DNA of 64,000 bases from Actinomyces oris (GCF_001553935.1 NZ_CP014232.1:2480001-2544000), one strand, 5' to 3'; positions 21,656 through 31,379 are shown, counted from the stretch's first letter. Numbers and translations: made by a program. Notes: generated from the letters alone by a model not told the origin.

Positions 21656-22669
21656 ATGACGACTCTCGCCGATGTCGCTGCCGCGGCTGGTGTCTCCAAG
21701 GCTGCGGCCTCCCTCGTGCTCTCCGGCAAGTTCGAGGGGCGCGTGAGTGAGCGCAAGGCTGAGCGGGTCCGTATGGCCGCTGATGAGCTCGGCTACGTTC
21801 GTGACGCCATTGCCGGTGGCATGCGCAACGGTCGAACCCGGACGATCGGGGTCATCGGCGAGCGTGTCCTGTCCACGCCCTACGCCGTCTCCATGATCGA
21901 CGCTGTTCTGTCCACCAGTCAGAGCCTCGGGTGGTCCGTCCTTCTCACTGACGCAGGACGCGACGGCGTTGCCGCCAAGGAGGCAGTCCGCGAAATGGTC
22001 GCCCGGCGCGTCGGCCAGGTGGTCATTGCCTCGATGTATCACCGCGTTGTTCCGGTTCCTGAGCAGATCAAGGATGTCGTCGTGCTCAACGGCGTTGCTG
22101 ACCGCCCTGGGGTTCCTGGTGTCGTTCCCGATGAGCGTCAAGGCGCCAGCGATGCCGTTGCCCACCTCGTCGACCTCGGCCACCGCCGTATCGGCTACCT
22201 TGGGCACGACGACGCCGAGAGTATCGCTGTGCGTGAGCGTTCCGACTCCTACCGCCACAGCCTTCGAGAGGCCGGGCTGGCGGTGGACGAGTCGCTCCTC
22301 GTCACCGGGGGACTCGACCCCGATAGTGTCGACGCCACTGCCCGCCGTCTCCTCGACCGGCCTGATCGTCCGACCGCCGTCTTCTGCTACAACGACGCCC
22401 TGGCGGCCGGCGTCTTCCGGCAGGCGGTACGCCTGGGGATCTCCATTCCCAACGACCTCTCTGTTATCGGCTTTGACGACCTCGCGCTCATCTCTACGAA
22501 CCTCGATCCCAGGCTCACCACGATGCGCCTGCCGCACTGGGAGATGGCCGAGTGGCTCACTCGCGAGCTCGCTGCGGGCCGTACAGCCGAGCTCCCGGAC
22601 GTCACTCGTTTCCCCTGCCCTCTCATCGAGCGAGCCTCCACGGCGCCTCCCGCCACCTCGCTGCCGTAG
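21656..22669 (+). CDS. LacI-family transcriptional regulator (fructan locus)
   Basis: About 337 residues. The N-terminal helix-turn-helix is LADVAAAAGVSKAAASLVLSG, with the hinge helix region SERKAERVRMAADELGY, followed by a periplasmic-binding-protein-like effector domain ending in LSVIGFDDLALISTNLDPR. The run AGGGGAGGGG lies just upstream. ATG codons exist at 21653 and 21656, and the second has the better spacing (7 bases from GGAGG). It heads a same-strand locus for sugar uptake and GH32 enzymes, so it probably represses that locus until a fructose-containing sugar is present. Confidence 0.9.
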   Translation: MTTLADVAAAAGVSKAAASLVLSGKFEGRVSERKAERVRMAADELGYVRDAIAGGMRNGRTRTIGVIGERVLSTPYAVSMIDAVLSTSQSLGWSVLLTDAGRDGVAAKEAVREMVARRVGQVVIASMYHRVVPVPEQIKDVVVLNGVADRPGVPGVVPDERQGASDAVAHLVDLGHRRIGYLGHDDAESIAVRERSDSYRHSLREAGLAVDESLLVTGGLDPDSVDATARRLLDRPDRPTAVFCYNDALAAGVFRQAVRLGISIPNDLSVIGFDDLALISTNLDPRLTTMRLPHWEMAEWLTRELAAGRTAELPDVTRFPCPLIERASTAPPATSLP

Positions 22670-22766
22670 TTCGGGCGCCGCACACGAGGTCGGCCCCACC
22701 AGCTCTCCGCCCGATGGGTGGAGTCAGATCCCCACCTCTCACACTGATACACAAAGGAGTGCCATC

Positions 22767-24044
22767 ATGATGACCACCCGCCGTATGTTTCTCGGCGCCA
22801 GCGCCGCCGCCTTGACCACGCTTGCCGCATGCTCCTCTCAGTCCGGAAAGGGGACGGGCGGCCTGACGCTCTGGACCCACAACGGAGGCAACAAGGAGGA
22901 GCTCGACGTCGTCAACAGCGCGGTCAAGGACTTCAACGCCGCGAACCCCAACACCCCGGTCACGGTGAAGTCCTTCCCGCAGGAGTCCTACAACGATGCC
23001 ATCGCCTCAGCCGCAGTCTCCGGCAATCTGCCCGACATCCTCGACCTTGACGGCCCGATCATGTCCAACTGGGCCTGGGCCGGATACCTCTCGCCACTGA
23101 CAATCTCGCAGGATCTCCAGGGAAAGATCATCGACTCCGCTAAAGGCGTCTGGAACAACAAGCTCTACTCCGTCGGCCCCTACGACACCTCGCTGTGCTT
23201 CCTCGGACGTAAGTCGGCCTTCGACAAAGCCGGTGTCACCATCCCCACGGTCAACAAGCCGTGGACGAAGGACGAGTTCATGGGTGCCCTCGACAAGCTC
23301 TCCAAGCTCGACGGCTTCAGCTACGCCATTGACATGTCGGTGTGGGACACCGCCGAGTGGTGGCCCTACGCCTACGCTCCCATGCTCCAGTCCTTCGGTG
23401 GCGACCTCATCGACCGCAAGAGCTATGAGACCGCCGAGGGCTTCCTCAACGGGGACAAGGCCGTCGAGTGGGGCACCTGGTTCCGTTCGCTGTTCACCTC
23501 CAACTACGCCTCTCAGACCCCGGCCAAGGACGGCCAGGACTTCCTTCAAGGCAAGGTGCCGCTCGTCTATGCCGGCGGATGGAAGGTCCTCAAGGCTCAG
23601 GAGACCTTCGGCGAGGACGAGGTTCTCATCCTCCCCCCTGTCGACTTCGGCGCGGGTGCTCACGTAGGCGGCGGCTCCTGGCAATGGGGTGTGTCCTCCT
23701 CCTCGAAGAACGCCGACGCTGCGAACAAGTTCATTGAGTTCCTCATGCAGGACAAGTACCTCGTTCAGTACTCCGACGCCATCGGCAACTTCCCGTCAAT
23801 CGAGTCGGCCACCCCGAAGACGAAGTACTACGGCGAGGGCAAGCCGCTGGAGCCTGTTTACGAGATCGGTAAAAAGTACGCCCTCCTGCGTCCTGCGACA
23901 CCCGGATACAAGGTCATCTCATCGACTTTCGACAAGGCCGCTCGGGACATCGTTTCCGGTTCCGATGTCAAGTCGACCCTCGACCAGGCCGTCAAGGACA
24001 TCAACGCGGACATCAAGTCGAACGATGGCTACAAGGCCAAGTAG
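22767..24044 (+). CDS. ABC transporter sugar-binding lipoprotein (fructan/sucrose locus)
   Basis: 425 residues. The export signal has TTRRMFLGAS, a twin-arginine-like start, and the lipobox LAAC with Cys22, so it should be lipid-anchored on the outer face of the membrane. The mature part is a family 1 (CUT1) sugar-binding protein: LTLWTHNGGNKEELDVV, GNLPDILDLDGP, PLVYAGGWKV. AAAGGAG seven bases upstream fixes ATG 22767; the long open frame before it is out of use. A hairpin after the gene separates it from the permeases. The ligand is inferred from the two GH32-type genes downstream: sucrose or fructo-oligosaccharide. Confidence 0.9.
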   Translation: MMTTRRMFLGASAAALTTLAACSSQSGKGTGGLTLWTHNGGNKEELDVVNSAVKDFNAANPNTPVTVKSFPQESYNDAIASAAVSGNLPDILDLDGPIMSNWAWAGYLSPLTISQDLQGKIIDSAKGVWNNKLYSVGPYDTSLCFLGRKSAFDKAGVTIPTVNKPWTKDEFMGALDKLSKLDGFSYAIDMSVWDTAEWWPYAYAPMLQSFGGDLIDRKSYETAEGFLNGDKAVEWGTWFRSLFTSNYASQTPAKDGQDFLQGKVPLVYAGGWKVLKAQETFGEDEVLILPPVDFGAGAHVGGGSWQWGVSSSSKNADAANKFIEFLMQDKYLVQYSDAIGNFPSIESATPKTKYYGEGKPLEPVYEIGKKYALLRPATPGYKVISSTFDKAARDIVSGSDVKSTLDQAVKDINADIKSNDGYKAK

Positions 24045-24130
24045 GTCAAGTAAGCCAAGTGCGCTACTGAGTACCTGATCGTGCGGCCGGTCAACAGCCG
24101 CGCCACCTTCCTACACCACCAGCACCGATC

Positions 24131-24157
24131 CGGCGTGCGCGTAAGAGTGCGCCGCCG
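24131..24157 (+). terminator. Intercistronic hairpin after the binding-protein gene
   Basis: CGGCG-T-GCGC (24131-24140) pairs with GCGC-CGCCG (24149-24157), a 9-bp stem with one bulged T and an 8-base loop. There is no T-tract. Such hairpins after a binding-protein gene commonly give partial termination or mRNA protection, so that binding protein exceeds permease. Confidence 0.6.
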
Positions 24158-24171
24158 GGAAGGGAACAGAT

Positions 24172-25089
24172 ATGGCAGCCCCCAGTACCATGAGGCGCCG
24201 CGGCAGGACCGCCGCATTGCGCAGAGAGGCTAGGACGGCGTGGCTCATGAGCTCGCCGGCCCTCCTGCTCCTCCTGCTTTTCATGGGCATTCCGATCCTG
24301 CTTACCTTCATCCTGTCCTTCACGAATACGCGTCTCATCTCCCCCAACCCTCCGCAGTTCATCGGGATGGAGAACTTCGTACGGGCGTTCACCGACGACC
24401 CGACCTTCATCCGGTCTCTGGTGAATACTGTCTTGTTCGCGCTCGTTGTCGTGCCCTTCCAGTCCATCCTTGCCCTAGCGTTGGCGATTCTTGTCAACCA
24501 GAAGGTCAAGGGAGTCACTGCTTTCCGGACAATGATCTTCATGCCCGTGGTGACCTCCATGGTTGTGGTCTCCATCCTGTGGAGCTTCTTCTATCAGGAC
24601 AATGGCCTGTTCAACTCGATGCTCAACACCGTCACTGGCGGCGGGTGGTCCACCATTGCCTGGCTCAACCACCCTGGCACCGCGATGCCTGCCATTATCG
24701 TGCTGTCTATCTGGCAAGCGGTCGGTTTCCATATGATCATCTGGCTCTCCGGCCTGCAAATGATTGACCCGGTTCTCTACGAGGCCGCTGACCTTGATGG
24801 CGTCAACGGTTGGCAGCGCTTCCGCTACATAACATGGCCGGGGCTGCATTCGACGATGGTCTTCATCCTCGTCACCATCACGATTGCTGCGCTGGGCCTG
24901 TTCGTCCAGGTCGACGTTATGACATCCGGAGGTCCCCAAGATGCCACCTCGACAATCGTCTACCACGCGGTGCGCAGGGGTTACCGTGAGCAGGACATGG
25001 GGTACGGCAGCTCCATCTCACTCATATTCTTCATTGCCGTCCTGCTCATCAGTCTCATCCAGCGCTGGCTCACCAGGGAGAAGGACTGA
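24172..25089 (+). CDS. ABC sugar permease, MalF-like (fructan/sucrose locus)
   Basis: 305 residues with six predicted membrane helices, the first at about 27-47 (LLLLLLFMGIPILLTFILSF). The EAA loop, which contacts the ATPase, is EAADLDGVNGWQRFRYITWP near residue 205. The start has GGGAAGGGA upstream. It pairs with the next gene to form the CUT1 heterodimeric membrane domain. No ATPase gene is found in the locus. Confidence 0.92.
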   Translation: MAAPSTMRRRGRTAALRREARTAWLMSSPALLLLLLFMGIPILLTFILSFTNTRLISPNPPQFIGMENFVRAFTDDPTFIRSLVNTVLFALVVVPFQSILALALAILVNQKVKGVTAFRTMIFMPVVTSMVVVSILWSFFYQDNGLFNSMLNTVTGGGWSTIAWLNHPGTAMPAIIVLSIWQAVGFHMIIWLSGLQMIDPVLYEAADLDGVNGWQRFRYITWPGLHSTMVFILVTITIAALGLFVQVDVMTSGGPQDATSTIVYHAVRRGYREQDMGYGSSISLIFFIAVLLISLIQRWLTREKD

Positions 25090-25090
25090 C

Positions 25091-26062
25091 ATGCTCACTG
25101 AGACAACTAGGACCGATGCAGTACCTGCGACTACAGCCGTCGATGCCCTCGAGGCTCCCGAAAGGAGCCCGCGTTGCCGTGGCCGCGCCGCCACCAGGAA
25201 AAGGTCCAGGGTGCTGACGTACGTCGGCCTTGTCTTCGCCTCGTGCGTCGCTGTGTTCCCGCTGCTGTTCATGGTCTTCTCATCCTTCAAAGAAGACCAC
25301 CAGATCTTCGCTGATCTCGGCTCCCTTAAGGCGTTCCTTCCGACCGTTCACCTATCACTGGATAACTACTCCGGAGTATTCGAGCGGGTCCCGGCTGTAC
25401 GGTTTATCACAAACTCGCTCATCGTGACCGTTGCAATAGTATTGCTCGGTCTCATTGTCAACTCCATGATCGGATTTGCGATATCGCGTATGCGCTGGAG
25501 GGGCAAGAACATTGTGCTCTCGCTTGTCCTAGCCACCCTCATGGTTCCTTTCGAGACCATCGCTGTGCCGCTCGTATACTGGGTCGCCAAGTTGCCATCG
25601 CTGCAGTGGGTCGTTGACGGTTTTCTTGTCAAACAGGGAATGCTCAACACTTATCAGGTGCAGATTCTGCCCTTCGTTGCCAATGCACTCTCCATCTTCC
25701 TGTTCGCCCAGCACTTTGGTGATATCCCCAAGGAGATCGACGAGGCGGCCCGCGTTGATGGCGCGTCCTGGTGGGTGATCTACTCACGAATCATCGTGCC
25801 ACTGTCTGGTCCGACCTTCGCCACAGTCGCCATCATCACGATGCTGCCGGCGTGGAACTCCTACCTGTGGCCGCTCATGGTCATCCAGGAGGAGTCTATG
25901 CGGCCCGCGAGTGTCGGTATGCAGTACTTCTTCCAACTCAACCCGGTATGGGGGCAGATCATGGCTTACGGCACACTCATCACTCTGCCTGTTCTTATCA
26001 TTTTTGTTCTGTTCCAGCGCTCGTTCGTAGCGTCGTTGGCAGGTACCGCCGTCAAAGGCTGA
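25091..26062 (+). CDS. ABC sugar permease, MalG-like (fructan/sucrose locus)
   Basis: 323 residues, six membrane helices. The EAA loop is EIDEAARVDGASWWVIYSRI. The start at 25091 is chosen because AAGGA lies about 7 bases upstream and it follows the previous stop by one base, while the longer frame would overlap the first permease by 150 bases. The first 45 residues form a charged cytoplasmic tail before the first helix (LTYVGLVFASCVAVFPLLF). Second half of the sugar channel. Confidence 0.92.
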   Translation: MLTETTRTDAVPATTAVDALEAPERSPRCRGRAATRKRSRVLTYVGLVFASCVAVFPLLFMVFSSFKEDHQIFADLGSLKAFLPTVHLSLDNYSGVFERVPAVRFITNSLIVTVAIVLLGLIVNSMIGFAISRMRWRGKNIVLSLVLATLMVPFETIAVPLVYWVAKLPSLQWVVDGFLVKQGMLNTYQVQILPFVANALSIFLFAQHFGDIPKEIDEAARVDGASWWVIYSRIIVPLSGPTFATVAIITMLPAWNSYLWPLMVIQEESMRPASVGMQYFFQLNPVWGQIMAYGTLITLPVLIIFVLFQRSFVASLAGTAVKG

Positions 26063-26218
26063 GTGTGGGGTGCTTAACGAGCGGATCATGGGGCATGTTC
26101 CAATCTCGGCCCTGCTACGTAAGCGTGCACTGCCCACTGCCCTCGTGTCCGGTAGCGGCTCCGCCGCTCAGTTCATGCCTGTCTGAATATCTCAGCCTTG
26201 ATCTCAAAGGAGAGACCT
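26063..26218 (+). other. 156-base gap between permease and GH32 gene
   Basis: No gene fits. A small hairpin AGCGGC-TCC-GCCGCT (26154-26168) and the ribosome site AAGGAG (26207-26212) are the only features seen. The hairpin may tune expression of the two enzyme genes relative to the transporter. Confidence 0.4.
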
Positions 26219-27832
26219 GTGACCACTGGAGACCCCGGCTTTAGCCGAAGGACCATATTGAGGACGGCGGCCGGAGTGGTCGTCGCCACAGCCGCTGGAA
26301 CAGCCTGTGGCATGGCAACATCAACGTTTGCAAGCGCAGCTGTCAGCCGTCGCGCGCTTCTTCATCTCACCCCTACAACCGGGTGGTCCTGCGACCCCCA
26401 ACGCCCGTACTACCTTGGTGGTCAACTCCACCTCCCACGCCTCCAGGCCGCCCGGACTGCAGGACCAGGAGGGTGGAGACTTGCGACCTCGACCGACGAA
26501 GTCTCTTTCTCCGACGTAGGCGATACGATCCCGCTCGTAGGTGACACTCCTGCGTGGAGCGGTTCGGCCGTCGTCGACACCGACAACACTGCCGGTCTTG
26601 GGGCCGGGGCGGTCGTCGCTCTCGTGACGCACGTGCCCCACGGCGACCTCACTCGCCAGGCCCAGTATCTCCACTGGTCAACGGATGACGGGCGCAGCTT
26701 TTCGATGCTCTCCGAACCAGTCATTCCGAACCCGAATGCTGATAATGCATCTACGGATGAGGAGATCGATAATGCCAGGTGGTTCCGTGACCCGAAGGTT
26801 GTCCGAGACGAGGTGCGCAGCCAATGGGTGTGCGTCATCGGTCGGCGTAAGTATCTCTCGTTCTACGTCTCCACTGACCTACACCACTGGCGGTGGACCT
26901 CCAACTTCGACTACCTCATACCTGGGGCTACCGATCTCGGAGGCATGGAGTGCCCTGATCTGTTCCGCATCATTGCCGATGACGGAACCAGCCACTGGGT
27001 CCTCGGCGCCTCAATGGACGGATGGGGAGCAGGATCGTTCGGCACCTACGCGTACTGGATAGGGAACTGGGATGGAACTCGGTTCGTGACAGACAACCTC
27101 AGACCGCAGTGGCTCGATCATGGGTATGACTGGTACGCGGCTGTTACTTGGCCAAGTGCCGACTCACCCCAGAACGTGAGGCATGCTGTCGCCTGGATGA
27201 ACAACTGGAAGTACGCCGCCAGGCACGTTCCCACTCTCGACACCGATGGGTACAACGGTCAGTACTCTGTCGTTCGTGAAATCCGACTCTGTCGGCAGCC
27301 CGGCGGCTGGTACAGCCTGCTGAGCGCTCCCAAACCTGTGCTCGCGACCAGTATCCTCTCGCAGAAGTCCTTGGGCGACGTCAATGTCACCGGCCGCCGG
27401 GTACTCGACGTCACGACTGAGGCCTACGTTCTAACCACTGACATTGCCTGGACAAATGCAACTAACGTAGGCATAGAAGTCCTGCGCAGCTCAGACGGAA
27501 CTCGGCACACCAACGTCGGCGTCTTTAATGGCCGCGTCTATGTCGACCGAGGTCCGAGCGAGAGCATATCGGCGCCCTTCGCTCCGTATACGCAGTCCGA
27601 GGCGCCTATCGACCCCGCCGCCCGTCATGTGCACCTCACTGTGGTCGTTGATCGCAACAGTGTCGAGGTCTTCGTCAATGCGGGCCACACCGTTCTGTCC
27701 AACCAGGTCTATCCCGCCGCCGGCGATCATGGCTTGGCCCTCTACTCCGATAACGGGAGCGCGGTGTTCTCCGACCTCTCCCTTAGAACCGTCTGCCCCC
27801 TGAGGAGACAGATCACATGGCACTTGCACTGA
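26219..27832 (+). CDS. Secreted GH32-family fructan hydrolase (levanase/fructanase type)
   Basis: 537 residues. A GTG start with AAGGAG six bases upstream gives a twin-arginine signal (FSRRTILRTAAG, then a hydrophobic stretch ending near ASAA at 38-41), so export by Tat is expected. The GH32 five-bladed propeller shows the nucleophile loop WSCDPQRP (Asp59; usually WxNDPxxP). The RDP motif is WFRDPKV (190-192) and the acid/base motif MECPDLF (Glu244). A C-terminal beta-sandwich (VHLTVVVDRNSVEVFVN) is typical of GH32. The Asn before the nucleophile is replaced by Cys. It should release fructose from levan, inulin or sucrose outside the cell. Confidence 0.88.
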   Translation: MTTGDPGFSRRTILRTAAGVVVATAAGTACGMATSTFASAAVSRRALLHLTPTTGWSCDPQRPYYLGGQLHLPRLQAARTAGPGGWRLATSTDEVSFSDVGDTIPLVGDTPAWSGSAVVDTDNTAGLGAGAVVALVTHVPHGDLTRQAQYLHWSTDDGRSFSMLSEPVIPNPNADNASTDEEIDNARWFRDPKVVRDEVRSQWVCVIGRRKYLSFYVSTDLHHWRWTSNFDYLIPGATDLGGMECPDLFRIIADDGTSHWVLGASMDGWGAGSFGTYAYWIGNWDGTRFVTDNLRPQWLDHGYDWYAAVTWPSADSPQNVRHAVAWMNNWKYAARHVPTLDTDGYNGQYSVVREIRLCRQPGGWYSLLSAPKPVLATSILSQKSLGDVNVTGRRVLDVTTEAYVLTTDIAWTNATNVGIEVLRSSDGTRHTNVGVFNGRVYVDRGPSESISAPFAPYTQSEAPIDPAARHVHLTVVVDRNSVEVFVNAGHTVLSNQVYPAAGDHGLALYSDNGSAVFSDLSLRTVCPLRRQITWHLH

Positions 27833-28737
27833 ATGACCACTGGCTGTGGGACCACTGGATCTGTGACGACGGCGATCGTTATCACCTCTTCTTCCTACGG
27901 GCGTCGCGTGCGTTACACGACCCGGAGCGGCGGCACTTCCGTGCTTCCATGGGGCACGCCGTTTCCAGCGATGCGCGTACGTGGCAACTTTTGCCCGATG
28001 CCCTAGTGCATTCCGACGGGCCGGCGTTCGACGACAAGGCCATCTGGACCGGCTCCACCATCGTCAAGCCCGACGGTGCTATGCGTGTCTTCTACACCGG
28101 TATCTCTCGAGCAGAGGACGGGCTGGTTCAGCGCATCGGCTGGGCTGACTCCACTGACGGAGTGACGTTTGAACGCACGTGCGATGTTCCTCTGGAGGCG
28201 GACTCCAGGTGGTACGAGAGGAGGGAAACCGACGTCTCTGGCGCCGAGCACTGGAGGGATCCCTTTGTCTTCAGGCACGACGGGCGCTGGCACATGCTCA
28301 TCACCGCCAGGGCGAAGGGGGCTGAGCACTTTGGTGCCGGCGTCATCGGTCATGCCGTCTCCGATGACCTGGACCACTGGCAGATCGGGCCGCCGCTGAC
28401 CAGCCCGTCGGTCTTCGGTCAGCTGGAGGTTTCCCAGAGCCGGAGCGTTGACGACCGTCATCTCCTCGTCTTCTCCTGCGGTGACGACATGAAGGCTGAA
28501 CCTGGTCCGGGCGGGGTGTGGGTCGCCGAGGGGGAGGGGGCGCTGGGGCCCTGGGATATCGACGGCGCCAGGTACGTGCGCCCAGAGCACCTCTATGCCG
28601 GTCAGCTGCTTCAGCTGCGCGACGGGGCGTGGGTCTTCACGGGCTTCGAGGACATCGTCAACGGTGAGTTCGTCGGTGCGGTTCCGGACCTTCTGCCGTG
28701 GGCTGTTGTCGAGCTTCTCCCAAGAGGCGGGCGCTAG
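27817..28737 (+). CDS. Cytoplasmic GH32/GH68-like five-bladed propeller hydrolase
   Basis: 306 residues with no signal peptide. The fold is a GH32/43/68-type propeller: DHWLWDHWICDDGDRYHLFF carries the likely nucleophile Asp, AEHWRDPFVF is the RDP motif (147-149), and GQLEVSQS (Glu204) is the acid/base candidate. It lacks the C-terminal beta-sandwich of full GH32 enzymes. The ATG lies 16 bases inside the end of the exported GH32 gene, with GAGGAG about 9 bases upstream, so translation is coupled. It probably splits imported sucrose or short fructo-oligosaccharides; the exact bond is unproven. Confidence 0.8.
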   Translation: MALALNDHWLWDHWICDDGDRYHLFFLRASRALHDPERRHFRASMGHAVSSDARTWQLLPDALVHSDGPAFDDKAIWTGSTIVKPDGAMRVFYTGISRAEDGLVQRIGWADSTDGVTFERTCDVPLEADSRWYERRETDVSGAEHWRDPFVFRHDGRWHMLITARAKGAEHFGAGVIGHAVSDDLDHWQIGPPLTSPSVFGQLEVSQSRSVDDRHLLVFSCGDDMKAEPGPGGVWVAEGEGALGPWDIDGARYVRPEHLYAGQLLQLRDGAWVFTGFEDIVNGEFVGAVPDLLPWAVVELLPRGGR

Positions 28738-28756
28738 GAGGCTGCGTCGTCGGTTG

Positions 28757-28789
28757 CCTGGACGGCGAGTGATCGAGGTGCCGTCCAGG
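28757..28789 (+). terminator. Terminator after the fructan locus
   Basis: CCTGGACGGC (28757-28766) is the perfect complement of GCCGTCCAGG (28780-28789), a 10-bp stem with a 13-base loop. No T-tract follows. A second, weaker repeat CACCGT/ACGGTG lies at about 28810-28835. Confidence 0.65.
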
Positions 28790-28877
28790 ACCGGGCTCGT
28801 CTCTAGCTCACCGTGCTGTGTCGGGTGACGGTGCAGTTTACGGTGCGCGAGGCCGGGCGTCCCGACCAACGACTAGT

Positions 28878-28903
28878 TAGGTATTCCTAGGTAAGGGTTA
28901 CCT
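28878..28903 (+). promoter_or_regulatory. Suf operon operator (overlapping palindromes)
   Basis: Two overlapping inverted repeats: TAGG-TATT-CCTA (28878-28889) and AGGTAA-GGG-TTACCT (28889-28903). They lie about 215 bases upstream of sufR. The AGGTAA/TTACCT symmetry suits either SufR autoregulation or an iron regulator of the DtxR/IdeR type (TTAGGTTAGCCTAACC-like). The sequence alone does not decide between them. Confidence 0.6.
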
Positions 28904-29116
28904 TTGATTAGATGACGTGTTCAATCCCACCCTGCGACGCTCCGTCGTGAACTTGCCAGTGTTGAATTCGGCAAGCAAGATCTTGGTTAAACTCGTGGCA
29001 CAACGACCAGCGACGCCTCGCAGGTCAGTGCCTGGAGCCGGTCCAGGGCATGGCCGAACCGGCCGCAACGGGGCAGGCCGTGAGGCGTCGGAAGCGACTA
29101 GGGGAGGAGAACCGTC
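28904..29116 (+). other. Suf operon leader region
   Basis: About 210 bases between the operator and sufR. No convincing gene is present: a 67-codon frame from 28917 has no ribosome site and lacks any recognisable similarity. The segment AGGGGAGGAG just before sufR is its ribosome site. Confidence 0.5.
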
Positions 29117-29851
29117 ATGACTCAGAGTGACGACGACTCTACCCGGGCACGCGTTCTCGACCTCATCGCTGAGAAGGGACCGGTGTCGGCGGCGCAGCTC
29201 GCCAAGGTCCTGAGGCTGACGCCGGCCGCCGTGCGTAGGCACATCACCGCCCTTGAGGACGCTGAGCAGATCGAGGTGCACACGCCGGCCCAGACGGGCA
29301 AGCGCGGCCGCGGTCGCCCGGCCCGGCACTACGTCCTGACGCCCAAGGCCCGCACCTCCTTCGCGGAGGGCTACTCCGACCTGGCCAACCGTGCCCTGCA
29401 CTACCTGTCCCAGGTGGCTGGTGACAAGGCGGTCGACTCCTTCGCCGCGGCCAGGGGCCGTGACCTCGAGCGCCGCTACGCCACCGTCGTCGAGGCGGCC
29501 GGCAAGGATCCCTCGGAGAGGGCCCGAGCCCTGGCGGACGCCCTGACTCTCGACGGCTACGCGGCCTCGGTGCGCGACGTCGGGGACGGCTCCTTCGCCG
29601 TCCAGCTGTGCCAGGGCAACTGCCCGGTGCGCGATGTGGCCGGGGAGTTCCACGAGCTGTGCGACGCCGAGACCCAGGCCATCTCCCGGCTCGTGGGCGT
29701 CCCGGTCCAGCGTCTGGCCACCCTGGCCGGAGGCGAGCACGTCTGTACCACCCACATTCCGATCGCCATGCCCGCGCTGCGCAAGCGCGCGGTTCGGGCG
29801 GCGGCTAAGACGCGAGGCCTTGAGACCAAGCGAATGGAAGGAACCCGATGA
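29117..29851 (+). CDS. sufR: SufR-type Fe-S-responsive repressor
   Basis: 244 residues. A winged helix-turn-helix at about 10-75 ([20 protein letters not shown]) has a basic wing ([11 protein letters not shown]). The C-terminal half carries the cysteine cluster CQGNC, ELCDAE and GGEHVCTTH, expected to hold an Fe-S cluster that controls DNA binding. It is the first gene of the operon and overlaps sufB by 4 bases (ATGA), the normal actinobacterial arrangement. It should repress suf transcription when cluster supply is adequate. Start supported by GGGGAGGAG. Confidence 0.93.
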   Translation: MTQSDDDSTRARVLDLIAEKGPVSAAQLAKVLRLTPAAVRRHITALEDAEQIEVHTPAQTGKRGRGRPARHYVLTPKARTSFAEGYSDLANRALHYLSQVAGDKAVDSFAAARGRDLERRYATVVEAAGKDPSERARALADALTLDGYAASVRDVGDGSFAVQLCQGNCPVRDVAGEFHELCDAETQAISRLVGVPVQRLATLAGGEHVCTTHIPIAMPALRKRAVRAAAKTRGLETKRMEGTR

Positions 29852-31287
29852 CACTGCCGACAACCGAGACCACGCGTAGCACCGACGACGAGATCATCGA
29901 CTCGATCTCGACGAGCTACGACTTCGGCTGGCACGACTCCGACGAGGCCGGTGAGAAGGCCAAGCGAGGCCTTGATGAGCAGGTGGTCCGCGAGATCTCC
30001 GCCATCAAGGGAGAGCCGGAGTGGATGCTGGCCAAGCGTCTCAAGGCCTACTCCACCTTCGAGCGCAAGCCCATGCCCACCTGGGGCGTGGACCTCTCCC
30101 AGCTCGACATGGACGCCGTCAAGTACTACGTGCGCTCCACGGACCGGCCGGCCAACTCCTGGGACGACCTGCCCGAGGACATCAAGAACACCTACGACCG
30201 CATCGGCATCCCCGAGGCCGAGCGCGAGCGCCTGGTGGCCGGCGTGGCCGCCCAGTACGAGTCGGAGGTCGTCTACCACCAGATCCGCGGTGACCTGGAG
30301 GAGCAGGGCGTCATCTTCGTGGACACCGACACCGCTGTGCGCGAGTACCCCGAGCTCGTCAAGGAGTACTTCGGGACCGTGGTGCCCGCCGGCGACAACA
30401 AGTTCGCCGCCCTCAACACGGCCGTGTGGTCCGGGGGCTCCTTCATCTACGTCCCCAAGGGCGTCCACGTCGAGATCCCGCTCCAGGCCTACTTCCGCAT
30501 CAACACGGAGAACATGGGCCAGTTCGAGCGCACGCTCATCATCGCTGACGAGGACTCCTACGTTCATTACGTCGAGGGCTGCACCGCCCCCATCTACTCC
30601 ACCGACTCCCTGCACTCGGCGATCGTGGAGATCGTGGTCAAGAAGAACGCCCGCGTGCGCTACACGACCATCCAGAACTGGTCCAATAACGTCTACAACC
30701 TGGTGACCCAGCGCGCTACCTGCGAGGAGGGCGCCACCATGGAGTGGATCGACGGCAACATCGGCTCCAAGCGCAACATGAAGTACCCGGCCGTCTTCCT
30801 CATGGGCCCCCACGCCCGCGGCGAGGCCCTGTCCATCGCCTTCGCCGGCGCGGACCAGCACCAGGACACCGGCGCCAAGATGGTCCACATGGCGCCCCAC
30901 ACCTCCAGCCACATCGTCTCCAAGTCGATCGCCCGCCACGGTGGCCGCAGCGCCTACCGCGGACTGGTGCAGATCATGAAGAACGCCCGGCACTCCAAGT
31001 CCAACGTGCTGTGCGACGCGCTCCTGGTCGATGAGATCTCCCGCTCGGACACCTACCCCTACGTCGACGTGCGCACCGACGACGTCGAAATGGGCCACGA
31101 GGCCACCGTATCCAAGGTGAGCGCCGACCAGCTCTTCTACCTCATGCAGCGCGGGCTGACCGAGACCGAGGCCATGGCCACGATCGTGCGCGGCTTCGTC
31201 GAGCCCATCGCCCGGGAGCTGCCCATGGAGTACGCCCTCGAGCTCAACCGGCTCATCGAGCTGCAGATGGAGAACTCGGTGGGCTGA
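29848..31287 (+). CDS. sufB: Fe-S cluster scaffold SufB
   Basis: 479 residues, normal length. SufB forms the SufBC2D scaffold on which Fe-S clusters are built. Recognisable segments: [29 protein letters not shown], and the C-terminal [22 protein letters not shown] region (split here as [11 protein letters not shown] and [10 protein letters not shown]). The segment is continuous, so unlike several mycobacterial SufB proteins it carries no intein. Cys in VEGCTAP is conserved. Confidence 0.96.
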   Translation: MTLPTTETTRSTDDEIIDSISTSYDFGWHDSDEAGEKAKRGLDEQVVREISAIKGEPEWMLAKRLKAYSTFERKPMPTWGVDLSQLDMDAVKYYVRSTDRPANSWDDLPEDIKNTYDRIGIPEAERERLVAGVAAQYESEVVYHQIRGDLEEQGVIFVDTDTAVREYPELVKEYFGTVVPAGDNKFAALNTAVWSGGSFIYVPKGVHVEIPLQAYFRINTENMGQFERTLIIADEDSYVHYVEGCTAPIYSTDSLHSAIVEIVVKKNARVRYTTIQNWSNNVYNLVTQRATCEEGATMEWIDGNIGSKRNMKYPAVFLMGPHARGEALSIAFAGADQHQDTGAKMVHMAPHTSSHIVSKSIARHGGRSAYRGLVQIMKNARHSKSNVLCDALLVDEISRSDTYPYVDVRTDDVEMGHEATVSKVSADQLFYLMQRGLTETEAMATIVRGFVEPIARELPMEYALELNRLIELQMENSVG

Positions 31288-31379
31288 CCCACCGCAGCGG
31301 ATCCTCCCTCGTCAGCCCACTCAGCCTTCGACCCACACCTCATCACACCGGCCTGCTGCCGGCCAAGGAGCACCTCCAC

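Noticed and set aside
21969..24044. 691-codon frame fusing part of the LacI region to the binding lipoprotein
   Set aside because: The upstream 266 codons are out of frame with lacI and run over it. The lipoprotein signal peptide and ribosome site fix the start at 22767.
28917..29120. 67-codon frame between the suf operator and sufR
   Set aside because: No ribosome site, no similarity, composition of a leader region.
29848..31287. Intein in SufB, as in some mycobacteria
   Set aside because: The protein is continuous at 479 residues with no inserted splicing domain.
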